DNA of 64,000 bases. Origin: Cyclobacteriaceae bacterium (lineage in GTDB: Bacteria > Bacteroidota > Bacteroidia > Cytophagales > Cyclobacteriaceae). The position numbers and the translations under genes are program-made. Below the pieces are notes generated by a model. The model did not search any database. It saw nothing but the letters and a program-made list of their open reading frames with translations, and was not told where the DNA came from. Shown here piece after piece: positions 52,140-58,740 of the stretch. Positions within the stretch are counted from its first letter, which is position 1. Each line of letters begins with the position of its first letter. Where the stretch lies: positions 186,001 through 250,000 of the forward strand of contig JAHBUC010000003.1 in assembly GCA_019638275.1 (NCBI GenBank), in the 5' to 3' direction.

Positions 52140-52946
52140 TTACAACTTATATGTTATATACAATTGATTTGGCATTACCGCAAAGCTAAATTTCTCCTGT
52201 GTTGTTTTATGCAGTACCGGAATAAAATACCCAATGGCGCTTCCCACTACCGCTCCCATCAGCACATCCGTTGGAAAGTGCACGCCTGCTTCAACACGGG
52301 CGATGGCCGTTACCGTTGCCAGCGACAATGAGCCCACCCAAACAACCTTGCTCCATGTTGTTTTTCCGTAGATATCGGTAAACGTCTTAGAAAGAAACAC
52401 GGCACCGGCAAATGCTGTTGAGGTGTGGCCCGAAAAAAAGGATGTACTGGCTATGGGCGCTTCTGCGCCTTGCATGGCAAACCGTTCTTCTGGTGTAAAT
52501 GACGTATTGTACAAGTAAGGCCGGATACGCTTTGCCAATGATTTCGTGATGCCTGTTACCCCTGCACTGAGCAGTACCACTTCGCCATACATAATACCCA
52601 GCGTAACGCCATTATTCCACTGCTTGTTTTTCAAAACTGGAATAGCATAAAGCACTGGCATGTACCGAAGTGCTTGCTCCGGAACATCACTGAACTGCTC
52701 TGCCGACTTACTCCAGTTGTACGTGGCGCCCCTGTCGAATGAACCAATGGATTGCCGGTCAAGTGCTTGAATCTCCTCCAGGGTTAAGTTGAATTTTTTC
52801 TTATCCAACACCTCACTTGAAACAAAGGCAGCCGCACTTAATGGTGCAAGTAAAAAATCCTTCTTTCCCAGTTTATAGGGAAAAGCGGATTGAGCCATTA
52901 CGCCAGTCAATGAAAGAAATATGAAAGCACCGACAAACCATTTCAT
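52140..52946 (-). CDS. PAP2-family phosphatase
   Basis: 268 residues with a signal peptide-like N-terminus (VMAQSAFPYKLGKK) and several membrane helices. All three phosphatase motifs are present: KRIRPYL (K-x5-RP type), FSGHTSTAFA (PSGH-type, here FSGH), and ARVEAGVHFPTDVLMG (SRxxxxxHxxxD type, ending in a His-Asp pair). It probably removes phosphate from a lipid such as undecaprenyl or phosphatidic acid in the envelope. Substrate not assigned. Confidence 0.85.
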   Translation of the reverse strand: MKWFVGAFIFLSLTGVMAQSAFPYKLGKKDFLLAPLSAAAFVSSEVLDKKKFNLTLEEIQALDRQSIGSFDRGATYNWSKSAEQFSDVPEQALRYMPVLYAIPVLKNKQWNNGVTLGIMYGEVVLLSAGVTGITKSLAKRIRPYLYNTSFTPEERFAMQGAEAPIASTSFFSGHTSTAFAGAVFLSKTFTDIYGKTTWSKVVWVGSLSLATVTAIARVEAGVHFPTDVLMGAVVGSAIGYFIPVLHKTTQEKFSFAVMPNQLYITYKL

Positions 52947-52973
52947 GGCTTAAATTTCGAAAATACTTTCGTT

Positions 52974-53945
52974 TTAATTTTTAGCAGATCGGATTTTACG
53001 AATATAACCTAGCAAAATCCGATAAAATGCCTCTGGCTGCTCTTCCATAATTTCATGGCCGCATTGCTCAATGACATGCATTTCATTGTTCCGGAAACAC
53101 TCCTGCTGCATGTAAAAGGTCGACTCACCCTGATCATCCTGGCGGCCGTAGACAATCAAGGCCGGAGTTTTTAATTTCTTCAGCTTATCGGTGATGTCGA
53201 ATGTTGTTTCCAGCACTTCATTATCGATGATGGGGATGGGCTGAAAATTAAACTCGTAAAACAATTCCTCGTACATCTTCCCGGAAACTTTACTCCTGTT
53301 GTAATACATGGCACGAACGTGAATGAGAATAAATTCCTTGTAGGCCAATACTTCTTTGTTCAGCGGGTCAGCCCGTTTCAATGAATCCAACTCGCGTTCC
53401 GTTTTAGCGGAGAAGATTTGCTGCAGTCTGTTAAGTGAATCCAACTCAACTTCGGAACGCCTGGCAAACTGGTTATCATACAACACATTCCAGAGCTTGT
53501 AAGATGGCGGTGCAGAACACACGAGGATGATTTGCGAAACAAATTTGGAATACTGTGCTGTATAATTCATCGCTAACAGTCCACCCCACGAAACACCCAG
53601 CAGCGTAATCTGCTTATCACCACGGTGCTGGCGTAAGCGTTCAAGATCATCGGTATACCGGGAAATAGAAATCGTGTTTTCATTAATGGGTATGTTGCGG
53701 GATTGACCCGAGCCGCGCTGATGTACGATAACACAGGTGTACCAATTCTTCAGGCTATCGGCCAGCTGGCGGTAGCTTTGACCCGGATACTCGCCCGGCC
53801 CACCCGACAAAATATACAATGCGGGACCGTTTCCGTACTCTTCATAGTAAAGCGTAAGTCCATCGCTGGTATAGCGCTGAGGATTTTGGCCTGAACAAAA
53901 TGAGGCAGTAACGAAAAGTAAAGCGATTACACGTGTGATGCTCAT
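52974..53945 (-). CDS. Secreted alpha/beta hydrolase
   Basis: 323 residues with a signal peptide (MSITRVIALLFVTASFCSGQ). Oxyanion-hole region LSGGPGEYPGQSY, conserved HQRGSGQS, nucleophile elbow GVSWGG (Ser119), acid VYGRQDDQGES, and His in EQCGHEIMEEQP complete the triad. HQRGSG and GGPG resemble proline iminopeptidases (S33), so a peptidase is a reasonable guess. Its stop-start spacing to the GldL-like gene upstream is 6 nt, so they may be co-transcribed. Confidence 0.83.
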   Translation of the reverse strand: MSITRVIALLFVTASFCSGQNPQRYTSDGLTLYYEEYGNGPALYILSGGPGEYPGQSYRQLADSLKNWYTCVIVHQRGSGQSRNIPINENTISISRYTDDLERLRQHRGDKQITLLGVSWGGLLAMNYTAQYSKFVSQIILVCSAPPSYKLWNVLYDNQFARRSEVELDSLNRLQQIFSAKTERELDSLKRADPLNKEVLAYKEFILIHVRAMYYNRSKVSGKMYEELFYEFNFQPIPIIDNEVLETTFDITDKLKKLKTPALIVYGRQDDQGESTFYMQQECFRNNEMHVIEQCGHEIMEEQPEAFYRILLGYIRKIRSAKN

Positions 53946-53951
53946 AGATTG

Positions 53952-54146
53952 CTACACACTATGCTTACCCTCCAACTCCTGTATCCGCTTCTTCAAAACT
54001 GCTACATGCCACGATTGAAAAACACCCATAGCAATGAATCCTGCCAGCAACAGCGTATTGGCATAAGGCAGGTGAAGAATTTTCATGATGGCCGCCCCAA
54101 TGATTACAACTGAACCGCTACCATAGATTAGTTTCTCGTATTTCAT
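53952..54146 (-). CDS. GldL-like two-helix membrane protein
   Basis: 64 residues. Two membrane helices: YGSGSVVIIGAAIMKILHL (about 8-26) and TLLLAGFIAMGVFQSWHVAVL (about 31-50), then a short helical C-terminus (KKRIQELEGKHSV). The phrase VVIIGAAIMKILHLPYAN matches the membrane part of GldL, the proton-driven motor protein of the T9SS/gliding machine, but the long periplasmic domain of GldL is missing, so it is not a functional GldL by itself. Upstream of the hydrolase gene by 6 nt. Confidence 0.65.
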   Translation of the reverse strand: MKYEKLIYGSGSVVIIGAAIMKILHLPYANTLLLAGFIAMGVFQSWHVAVLKKRIQELEGKHSV

Positions 54147-54208
54147 AGTTTGCTAAAACTCTAATTTGCTTTTAAGTCCATTCTTAACAAAGCGTTTTTC
54201 TAACAATT

Positions 54209-54235
54209 CGTTGTTGGTCAAGGGGACCAACAACG
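54209..54235. repeat. Short hairpin repeat CGTTGTTGGTC
   Basis: Perfect 11-bp arms CGTTGTTGGTC / GACCAACAACG around loop AAGGG, followed by GCTATAGG. It lies in the 103-nt gap between the GldL-like gene and an AT-rich hypothetical gene. Could be a terminator, but no T-run follows on either strand; more like a dispersed element. Confidence 0.55.
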
Positions 54236-54249
54236 GCTATAGGGTTGTC

Positions 54250-54747
54250 CTATTTTTTAATGTTTAAACTATCATGTTGGGTCAACTGATTCTCAAGGTC
54301 ACGCAAGGTGGTCGAAAATTGTATACTATCTGCCTTTAATTTCTCTTGTAAGCTCTTTATTTCGGCACTATTGCCTGCTTGGTTGTATTGAAGAATTCCA
54401 TTCCAGGCTAAGATAACAACACCAACAATTTTATATCCATTGTCAATGAATCTATCCCACCATTTAACGAGAAGACGGCTCTCATTTATCTCACTCTCTT
54501 CATTCTTTGTTCTTTCTATTCTACCTTCAATTTCTCTTAAATAGCTAAACCCCTTTGATCCTAATACCTTTTTCCCTCTTTGGTCTCTGTCAGACAACTT
54601 TTCATGTTCAATCCAGTATAAAACCTGCTTGATCTCAGTTTCTTTATACCCGTCATTCTTGAATTTAATTAAAACGTCAACTTGTTCTAATGAGTCACTG
54701 TCTCTTGCGAATCTTAAAACATCAAGTTTTAATTGAGAATTATCCAT
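54250..54747 (-). CDS. Hypothetical membrane-anchored protein
   Basis: 165 residues. The N-terminal part is charged and helical, with LIKFKNDGYKETEIKQVLYWIEHEKLSD resembling a small helix bundle. One membrane helix at about 106-121 (KIVGVVILAWNGILQY), then a coiled coil of about 30 residues (AEIKSLQEKLKADSIQFSTTLRDLENQL). No family is recognised. AT-rich compared with the surrounding genes. Confidence 0.5.
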   Translation of the reverse strand: MDNSQLKLDVLRFARDSDSLEQVDVLIKFKNDGYKETEIKQVLYWIEHEKLSDRDQRGKKVLGSKGFSYLREIEGRIERTKNEESEINESRLLVKWWDRFIDNGYKIVGVVILAWNGILQYNQAGNSAEIKSLQEKLKADSIQFSTTLRDLENQLTQHDSLNIKK

Positions 54748-54827
54748 GATTCAAAATAGATTGTCTCTGTCAGGTGTGTTGTCTTCTATAATTTCACTCA
54801 GCCTAGCCCAATAGATAGAGCCAGAGT

Positions 54828-55334
54828 CTACCAGTCGTCCCCTATTTTGGTTTTTATTCCTCTCTCAATCGATTCGATGATTGAGTTTATATCTTTGTCA
54901 ATTGTTTCATACAATTTTTTCCTCCCCGCCCAACCCTTTGGAAAATTCTCTATTGCAAATTTGTCGCCCTGTTTATCTGAATAAACTAAGTCCTTGATTT
55001 CATATTTAAATCGTCCATCTTTAACTGAGATTGAAATTGTGTGGTCAATAAGTGGTTCTCTTGCATAGTATGTGATTCTAAAATTGCCTTTCCCAACTAT
55101 GGTTCCACTTTCTTTGTCATCAAGTTGAATTACGTCTTTCGCTGATTTGTATGTCGTTACAAACCATTTTTTTGCCCTTAAATATAACTCGTCCTTAGTA
55201 ACACCTTCTACTTGAACAACTTTTGTATAGGTTACAACCCCGTCTTGAAGAGGCAAGATATCCAATAGTTTTTCTTGTCCATTTGAAATCTGAACTACCG
55301 TCAGAAGTAAGATAATTATCAGAAACACTCTCAT
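54828..55334 (-). CDS. DUF4468-like secreted protein
   Basis: 168 residues with a signal peptide (MRVFLIIILLLTVVQISNGQ). The mature part shows features of Bacteroidetes DUF4468: VVTYTKVVQVEGVTKDELYLRAKKWFVTTYKSAKDVIQLDDKESGTIVGKGNFRITY, then a beta-rich end (TISISVKDGRFKYEIKDL). This domain resembles a TBP-like fold and occurs singly in envelope proteins of unknown function. AT-rich like the gene beside it. Confidence 0.7.
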   Translation of the reverse strand: MRVFLIIILLLTVVQISNGQEKLLDILPLQDGVVTYTKVVQVEGVTKDELYLRAKKWFVTTYKSAKDVIQLDDKESGTIVGKGNFRITYYAREPLIDHTISISVKDGRFKYEIKDLVYSDKQGDKFAIENFPKGWAGRKKLYETIDKDINSIIESIERGIKTKIGDDW

Positions 55335-55375
55335 GTATTTAATCTTTTTGAAGCAATTGCATATACCCCCTTAAC

Positions 55376-56158
55376 TTATTTCCCCTTCAACACCATCAAC
55401 TCCACCTTCCTAAACTCAATGGGTGCACTCTCGCTTTGCAGTGAAATGGTGCCGCCTTTAACCGGTGTGCCTGCGGGTTGTGGATAGTTTTCGGGCAGGA
55501 AGTCGCCACCGATGATGGGTTTGGTATAGGTAAGCACGGTGTCGCCTTCAATTACGTGGTGCAACAGGCTGTCGCCATAGGCAATTACTTCTGCGGTTAC
55601 CCACTCGCCTTCCATAAACGTTTTGGTTGGCGCGCTGATGCAATGCACGGTATTGAGCGTGTCGGCCAGGTACACGTGCATGCCAGGTGTGCACAAATTA
55701 CCGGTCGACCGTTGGCGTTCGGGCGTGCCACCCAAAAACTGTGCTTCGAGTGAAACGGGAAAATCCTGGTCTACGCCCATCGTTTCCACACGCTGACCAT
55801 GCACCATTACACCACTGTTCATAAAAGCCCAGTCGGCCGCGCCCGGTGCGCGCGCGCCTGCAAAGCGGTATTCAATGCGCAGGCGGTAGTGCGAGAATTC
55901 ATCTTTATAAAACAAATGCCCAAACTCGCCACGGAAGGAATCGTATGCGCTATACGAAACTTTTAAAATGCCATCTTCCACCCGAAAGGTATTGTTGAAG
56001 TTTACCCCCGCTTCGTAGCCAGAGATTTTTGGTGTCCAGCCAGTAAGGTCTTTGCCATTGAAGAGTTGTATCCAGGCTTCTTCGGTGGTGGTTTCTTTTT
56101 TGGTGGTGCAGGCTGCAAGTGTTGCGAGGAGGAGGATGAATAGGGAGATGTTTTTCAT
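55376..56158 (-). CDS. DUF1080 / 3-keto-disaccharide hydrolase-like lipoprotein
   Basis: 260 residues with lipobox LAAC (lipid Cys17). DUF1080 signatures are clear: EAWIQLFNGKDLTGWTPK near the N-terminus, NNTFRVEDGILKVSY, RLRIEYRFAG, WAFMNSGVMVHGQ and a terminal PIEFRKVELMVLKGK. The fold is a jelly-roll lectin-like sandwich; some members hydrolyse 3-keto-glucosides. Probably surface or periplasmic carbohydrate binding or hydrolysis. Single gene. Confidence 0.88.
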   Translation of the reverse strand: MKNISLFILLLATLAACTTKKETTTEEAWIQLFNGKDLTGWTPKISGYEAGVNFNNTFRVEDGILKVSYSAYDSFRGEFGHLFYKDEFSHYRLRIEYRFAGARAPGAADWAFMNSGVMVHGQRVETMGVDQDFPVSLEAQFLGGTPERQRSTGNLCTPGMHVYLADTLNTVHCISAPTKTFMEGEWVTAEVIAYGDSLLHHVIEGDTVLTYTKPIIGGDFLPENYPQPAGTPVKGGTISLQSESAPIEFRKVELMVLKGK

Positions 56159-56204
56159 GGGTAGAGGTTTGTGTGGATGAAGATAAGAGGAATTTTTAAG
56201 AATT

Positions 56205-56384
56205 CGTCATTGCGCCTGACTGCTGCAGGCAGGAACGGAAGGGTTGGCGTGAGCGCTGGCGTGAAGGCTGCTGCCGAACAGGCAGGCAATCCCGAAAGTT
56301 ACGTTTAGTCTACGCGATATAGTGTGGGATTGCTTCGCCCCACCCACCTTCAGCGCTTCAGCGCAGACAGGCTCGCAATGGCGG
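56205..56384. repeat. About 180-bp palindromic intergenic element
   Basis: Ends CGTCATTGCG and CTCGCAATGGCGG are imperfect inverted copies. Inner arms GCAATCCC (56286..56293) and GGGATTGC (56326..56333) are exact. Flanked by stretches such as GCTGCAGGCAGG and CAGACAGGCTCGC. No ORF within it looks coding. It resembles dispersed MITE-like repeats and is related to the decayed copy near 51.5 kb. Confidence 0.6.
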
Positions 56385-56394
56385 ACCAAATTAA

Positions 56395-56417
56395 AAGCCC
56401 ACCGATGGGGTGGGCTT
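56395..56417 (-). terminator. Terminator of the 31-residue gene
   Basis: Minus strand: AAGCCCACC, loop CCATC, GGTGGGCTT, then TTAATTT. It begins 4 nt after the stop codon of the small Lys-rich gene. Confidence 0.7.
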
Positions 56418-56421
56418 ACTG

Positions 56422-56517
56422 TTAACCTTTCTTGGCGCGTTTTTCAGCACGCTTTTCTTTTAAACTTTTCTTGGGAGCTTTCTTGGTCTCCTTTTTACGA
56501 TCCATTGATTTTGACAT
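56422..56517 (-). CDS. 31-residue Lys-rich micro-protein
   Basis: ORF of 31 codons (ATG at 56517, TAA at 56422..56424). The peptide has about 14 Lys and 3 Arg, with KSLKEKRAEKRAKKG at the end. It is followed directly by an intrinsic terminator, which supports a real transcription unit. It resembles basic short proteins of Bacteroidetes; nucleic-acid binding is guessed from charge. Compare the 22-residue gene at 7570. Confidence 0.55.
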   Translation of the reverse strand: MSKSMDRKKETKKAPKKSLKEKRAEKRAKKG

Positions 56518-56619
56518 AACCGAATTGTTTTAAGATTATATCAATATTACGAAATATTTTGACCTGATAAAAAAAGGAATTGATTACACGTTTGGAAAAT
56601 GGATGTGGTGTATTCTCTG

Positions 56620-56716
56620 CGCTAAACCTTTGCGATTTCTCAGCGTACGCTGCGGTTTAATTTTTTTAACCGCAGAGATCACAGAGGATTCGCAGAGAGC
56701 CACAGAGTTTAAAGGA
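56620..56716. repeat. Dispersed-repeat-like hairpin region
   Basis: CTGCGGTT (56650..56657) and AACCGCAG (56668..56675) are exact arms around an AT loop. Around them are purine/pyrimidine-rich blocks TTCTCTGCG, CCTTTGCGATTTCTC and CGCAGAGATCACAGAGG...CGCAGAGAGCCACAGAG, which make a larger imperfect palindrome. It fills most of the 206-nt gap after the small gene. Confidence 0.5.
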
Positions 56717-56723
56717 TTTATGA

Positions 56724-57758
56724 TTATTTACACATAGGAAACGATGCGTCTGTGCGTTCCTTGCGCTTCACCGATTCGGCCCAGGCCTCGCAGCCTTTTA
56801 CGGCATCACCACTGCTGATGTAGGCCTGCGCCAGGTAGTAATACACTTCTTCAATAAACGGATCGAGTGAAACTGCTTGGGTAAGCAAGCGAATGGCGGA
56901 TGGATAGTCATTAGTCTTTATATAATAGATTCCCTTGTTACGGTACGCCCAACCGTTGTACGGATCAAGGGCAATGCTTTGGTTGATGTCTTCCAACGCT
57001 TTTTCCAGATCACCTGCCAGCAAAAACAAATAACCACGGTTGTTCAGGTAGTAGGCATCGCGTGGTTTCAGGTTGAGCGCTTTTTTAAGTTGTGCATGTG
57101 CTTCTGGTAAGTTGCCTTCTGCCGCAAGCACCATCGCCAATGTATTCCAGGCGTTGGCTTCCTTATCGTTTAATGCAACGGCACGTTCCAATGCATGTTT
57201 CGCATCCGCGTAAGCGTGTGCATAATAATGGACGGTGCCGATGTTCACCCACAGTTCGGCATTGGTTGAATCCAGCTTCAACCCGCGATTAAATGCTTCA
57301 AGCGCTGCCGGGTAATCACGCTGTTTCGTGTACACCAATCCTTCCAAAAAGTGAACCGGTAAGGTATCGGGTTTACTGGCGCGGATGGTTTTTATGTCCG
57401 TAAGGGCTTCATCTAATTTTTCCAATTCGTAATACGCATTGGCGCGATTAAAAATGGCATTCAAAAAACCAGGCTTACAGCCGATGGCGGTTTGGTAATG
57501 CTGCAAGGCTTCCGCAAATTGTTTCTGCCGGAAGTAGGCAGTTCCTAAATTATTATGTGCATCGGCATAACACGAATCCAGCTTCAAGGCTTCATTGTAA
57601 TTTTTTACAGCCAGCGGAAAGTTTTGCTTCATCAACAACTCATTTCCTTTTAAAAGAAAGCGCTGCTTGCGCGTTTCAATGCTATCTGAACAAGCCAGCA
57701 AGGAGATCAATAGCAGCAGGCTTAAAAATTTAATTATCTTCGTTTGAGCAATCTTCAT
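56724..57758 (-). CDS. TPR-repeat lipoprotein
   Basis: About 344 residues from the ATG at 57758 (CATG; the same four bases start the divergent gene at 57757). Lipobox LLAC gives lipid Cys23. The mature part is about nine tetratricopeptide repeats (for example DAHNNLGTAYFRQKQFAEALQHYQTAIGCKPG, NAIFNRANAYYELEKLDEALTDI, YLNNRGYLFLLAGDLEKALEDINQSIALDPYNG, AYRNKGIYYIKTNDYPSAIRLLTQAVSLDP). A periplasmic or outer-leaflet scaffold for protein interactions; no partner identified. Confidence 0.88.
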   Translation of the reverse strand: MKIAQTKIIKFLSLLLLISLLACSDSIETRKQRFLLKGNELLMKQNFPLAVKNYNEALKLDSCYADAHNNLGTAYFRQKQFAEALQHYQTAIGCKPGFLNAIFNRANAYYELEKLDEALTDIKTIRASKPDTLPVHFLEGLVYTKQRDYPAALEAFNRGLKLDSTNAELWVNIGTVHYYAHAYADAKHALERAVALNDKEANAWNTLAMVLAAEGNLPEAHAQLKKALNLKPRDAYYLNNRGYLFLLAGDLEKALEDINQSIALDPYNGWAYRNKGIYYIKTNDYPSAIRLLTQAVSLDPFIEEVYYYLAQAYISSGDAVKGCEAWAESVKRKERTDASFPMCK

Positions 57759-58434
57759 GAGCATACAACAGGAAATTCGGCAACAAGTTACGGCCCTCAT
57801 CCGAAGCGGTCAACGTGCTGAGGCAAAAGCTTTACTGAAAGAGAAGTTCCAGGTTACGGAAGAACAGGCTGACCAACTCATTTTAACCATAGAACGGGAA
57901 AACCCCATGGCCAACGTAATCGTACCCCAAATGGGGAAGCAGATGGGGCGTGCGATCGGTGGTTCCGGGGGCTGTCTGTCGCTGGTGCTCAACGGACTGA
58001 TGATATTTTTTATACTCGTAACGCTGATGTTTGCCGGTGTGGCCATTGGCATGTACCTCTATGAAAACCGCTTTGCCGATGAGGGTATTGCCATTGAAGG
58101 TACCGTCATCAACCTGACGACAAATGAAACCGGCTCGCTGGCACCGTTGGTGGAATACACGTATCTGGACACGTTGCGTCAATACCAAAGCAGCTTTTAT
58201 TCCAGTCCGCCCGACTACGAAGTGGGCCAGCAAGTGCCCTTGATACTCAACCCTGAAAACCCAAACGAAGCGATCATCGACTCGTTTAACGACCGGTACC
58301 TGATCAGCATAATCTTTGGCGGAGTGGGCGGTTTCTTCCTGATTTTAAGTATCGGGCTGGGTGTTGCCGCAAGAAAAGTGAAAAGAAATTTTGAGAAGTC
58401 GCAACAGGATGCGTTCTTTACGCCCGTAAAATGA
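57757..58434 (+). CDS. DUF3592-like membrane protein
   Basis: 225 residues from ATG 57757. N-terminal cytoplasmic helical part (QEIRQQVTALIRSGQRAEAKALLKEKFQVTEEQADQLIL), one helix (LSLVLNGLMIFFILVTLMFAGVAIGMYL), then the beta-rich DUF3592 region IAIEGTVINLTTNETGSLAPLVEYTYLDTLRQYQSSFYSSPPDYEVGQQVPLILNPENPNEAIIDSF, and a second helix. Function unknown. TATCTTCG (57735..57742) lies 14 nt upstream as a possible -7 box. Its stop codon overlaps the ATG of the his leader peptide (ATGA at 58431..58434), so it may be read together with the his operon. Confidence 0.72.
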   Translation: MSIQQEIRQQVTALIRSGQRAEAKALLKEKFQVTEEQADQLILTIERENPMANVIVPQMGKQMGRAIGGSGGCLSLVLNGLMIFFILVTLMFAGVAIGMYLYENRFADEGIAIEGTVINLTTNETGSLAPLVEYTYLDTLRQYQSSFYSSPPDYEVGQQVPLILNPENPNEAIIDSFNDRYLISIIFGGVGGFFLILSIGLGVAARKVKRNFEKSQQDAFFTPVK

Positions 58435-58508
58435 TTTACACAAACAACATAAACAATCACCACCATCATCATGTTAACAGCACGATGCGTGGCAGGTTTA
58501 TGTTTTAA
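58431..58508 (+). CDS. hisL: His operon leader peptide
   Basis: 25-codon ORF with TAA at 58506..58508. Codons 10-14 are CAC CAC CAT CAT CAT, five His codons in a row. It is preceded by TNNINN and followed by VNSTMRGRF. Such runs of His codons directly before a his operon are the hallmark of leader peptides that sense charged tRNA-His by ribosome stalling. Its ATG overlaps the stop of the DUF3592 gene (ATGA). It is followed after 22 nt by a strong terminator and then hisG. The gene symbol is used by analogy with the enteric leader. Confidence 0.85.
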   Translation: MIYTNNINNHHHHHVNSTMRGRFMF

Positions 58509-58566
58509 CTAAACTATAAAGACTTTGAAGAAAGGCTTGCCGCGATTACGGCAGGCCTTTTTTTTT
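58460..58566 (+). promoter_or_regulatory. His attenuator with mutually exclusive hairpins
   Basis: Three alternatives can be drawn. Hairpin 1:2 pairs CCAC-CATC of the His codons (58460..58467) with GATG-C-GTGG (58484..58492), leaving one bulged base. Antiterminator 2:3 pairs 58488..58499 (CGTGGCAGGTTT) with 58533..58544 (AGGCTTGCCGCG) over 12 continuous pairs, four of them G-U. Terminator 3:4 uses the same segment 3. A ribosome stalled at the His codons would leave segment 2 free for antitermination; one that reaches the stop codon would cover it and allow termination. Pairings are by eye; energies were not calculated. Confidence 0.8.
58531..58566 (+). terminator. Attenuator terminator of the his operon
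   Basis: AAAGGCTTGCCG (58531..58542), loop CGATTA, CGGCAGGCCTTT (58549..58560): a 12-bp stem with one G-U pair, followed by nine T in a row (58558..58566). Confidence 0.9.
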
Positions 58567-58575
58567 ACCTCACCC

Positions 58576-58602
58576 CCAACCCCTCTCCTATAAGGAGAGG
58601 GG
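58576..58602. repeat. Short REP-like hairpin
   Basis: CCCCTCTCC, loop TATAA, GGAGAGGGG: perfect 9-bp stem (58580..58588 with 58594..58602), preceded by CCCCCAA. Lies between the attenuator and hisG, ten nt after the T-tract. Confidence 0.6.
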
Positions 58603-58660
58603 AGGATTAAAGATAAAATGACTATAAAATGAAGGAAGTTATCAGGAAACAGTTTTGTGT

Positions 58661-58720
58661 CACCCTGAGCCAGTCGAAGGGTGATGTGTGGGGCAGTCTT
58701 CGACAAGCTCAGACTGACAG
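58661..58720. repeat. Dispersed repeat: CACCCTGAG...CTCAGACTGACAG
   Basis: Arms CTGAGCCAGTCGAAG (58665..58679) and CTTCGACAAGCTCAG (58698..58712) are inverted copies with two mismatches. The left half also makes CACCCT/AGGGTG. It ends 20 nt before the hisG ATG and would be part of the his mRNA leader. Confidence 0.65.
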
Positions 58721-58740
58721 TAACTAAACACTATATAAAA

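Noticed and set aside
56207..56389. 60-codon ORF inside the 180-bp palindromic element
   Set aside because: The frame is open only because of the repeat's sequence; no protein family is suggested.
58681..58740. Longer N-terminus for HisG
   Set aside because: The extra codons run through the CTCAGACTGACAG repeat; HisG proteins start at the segment beginning MNEVLRIAIQKSG.
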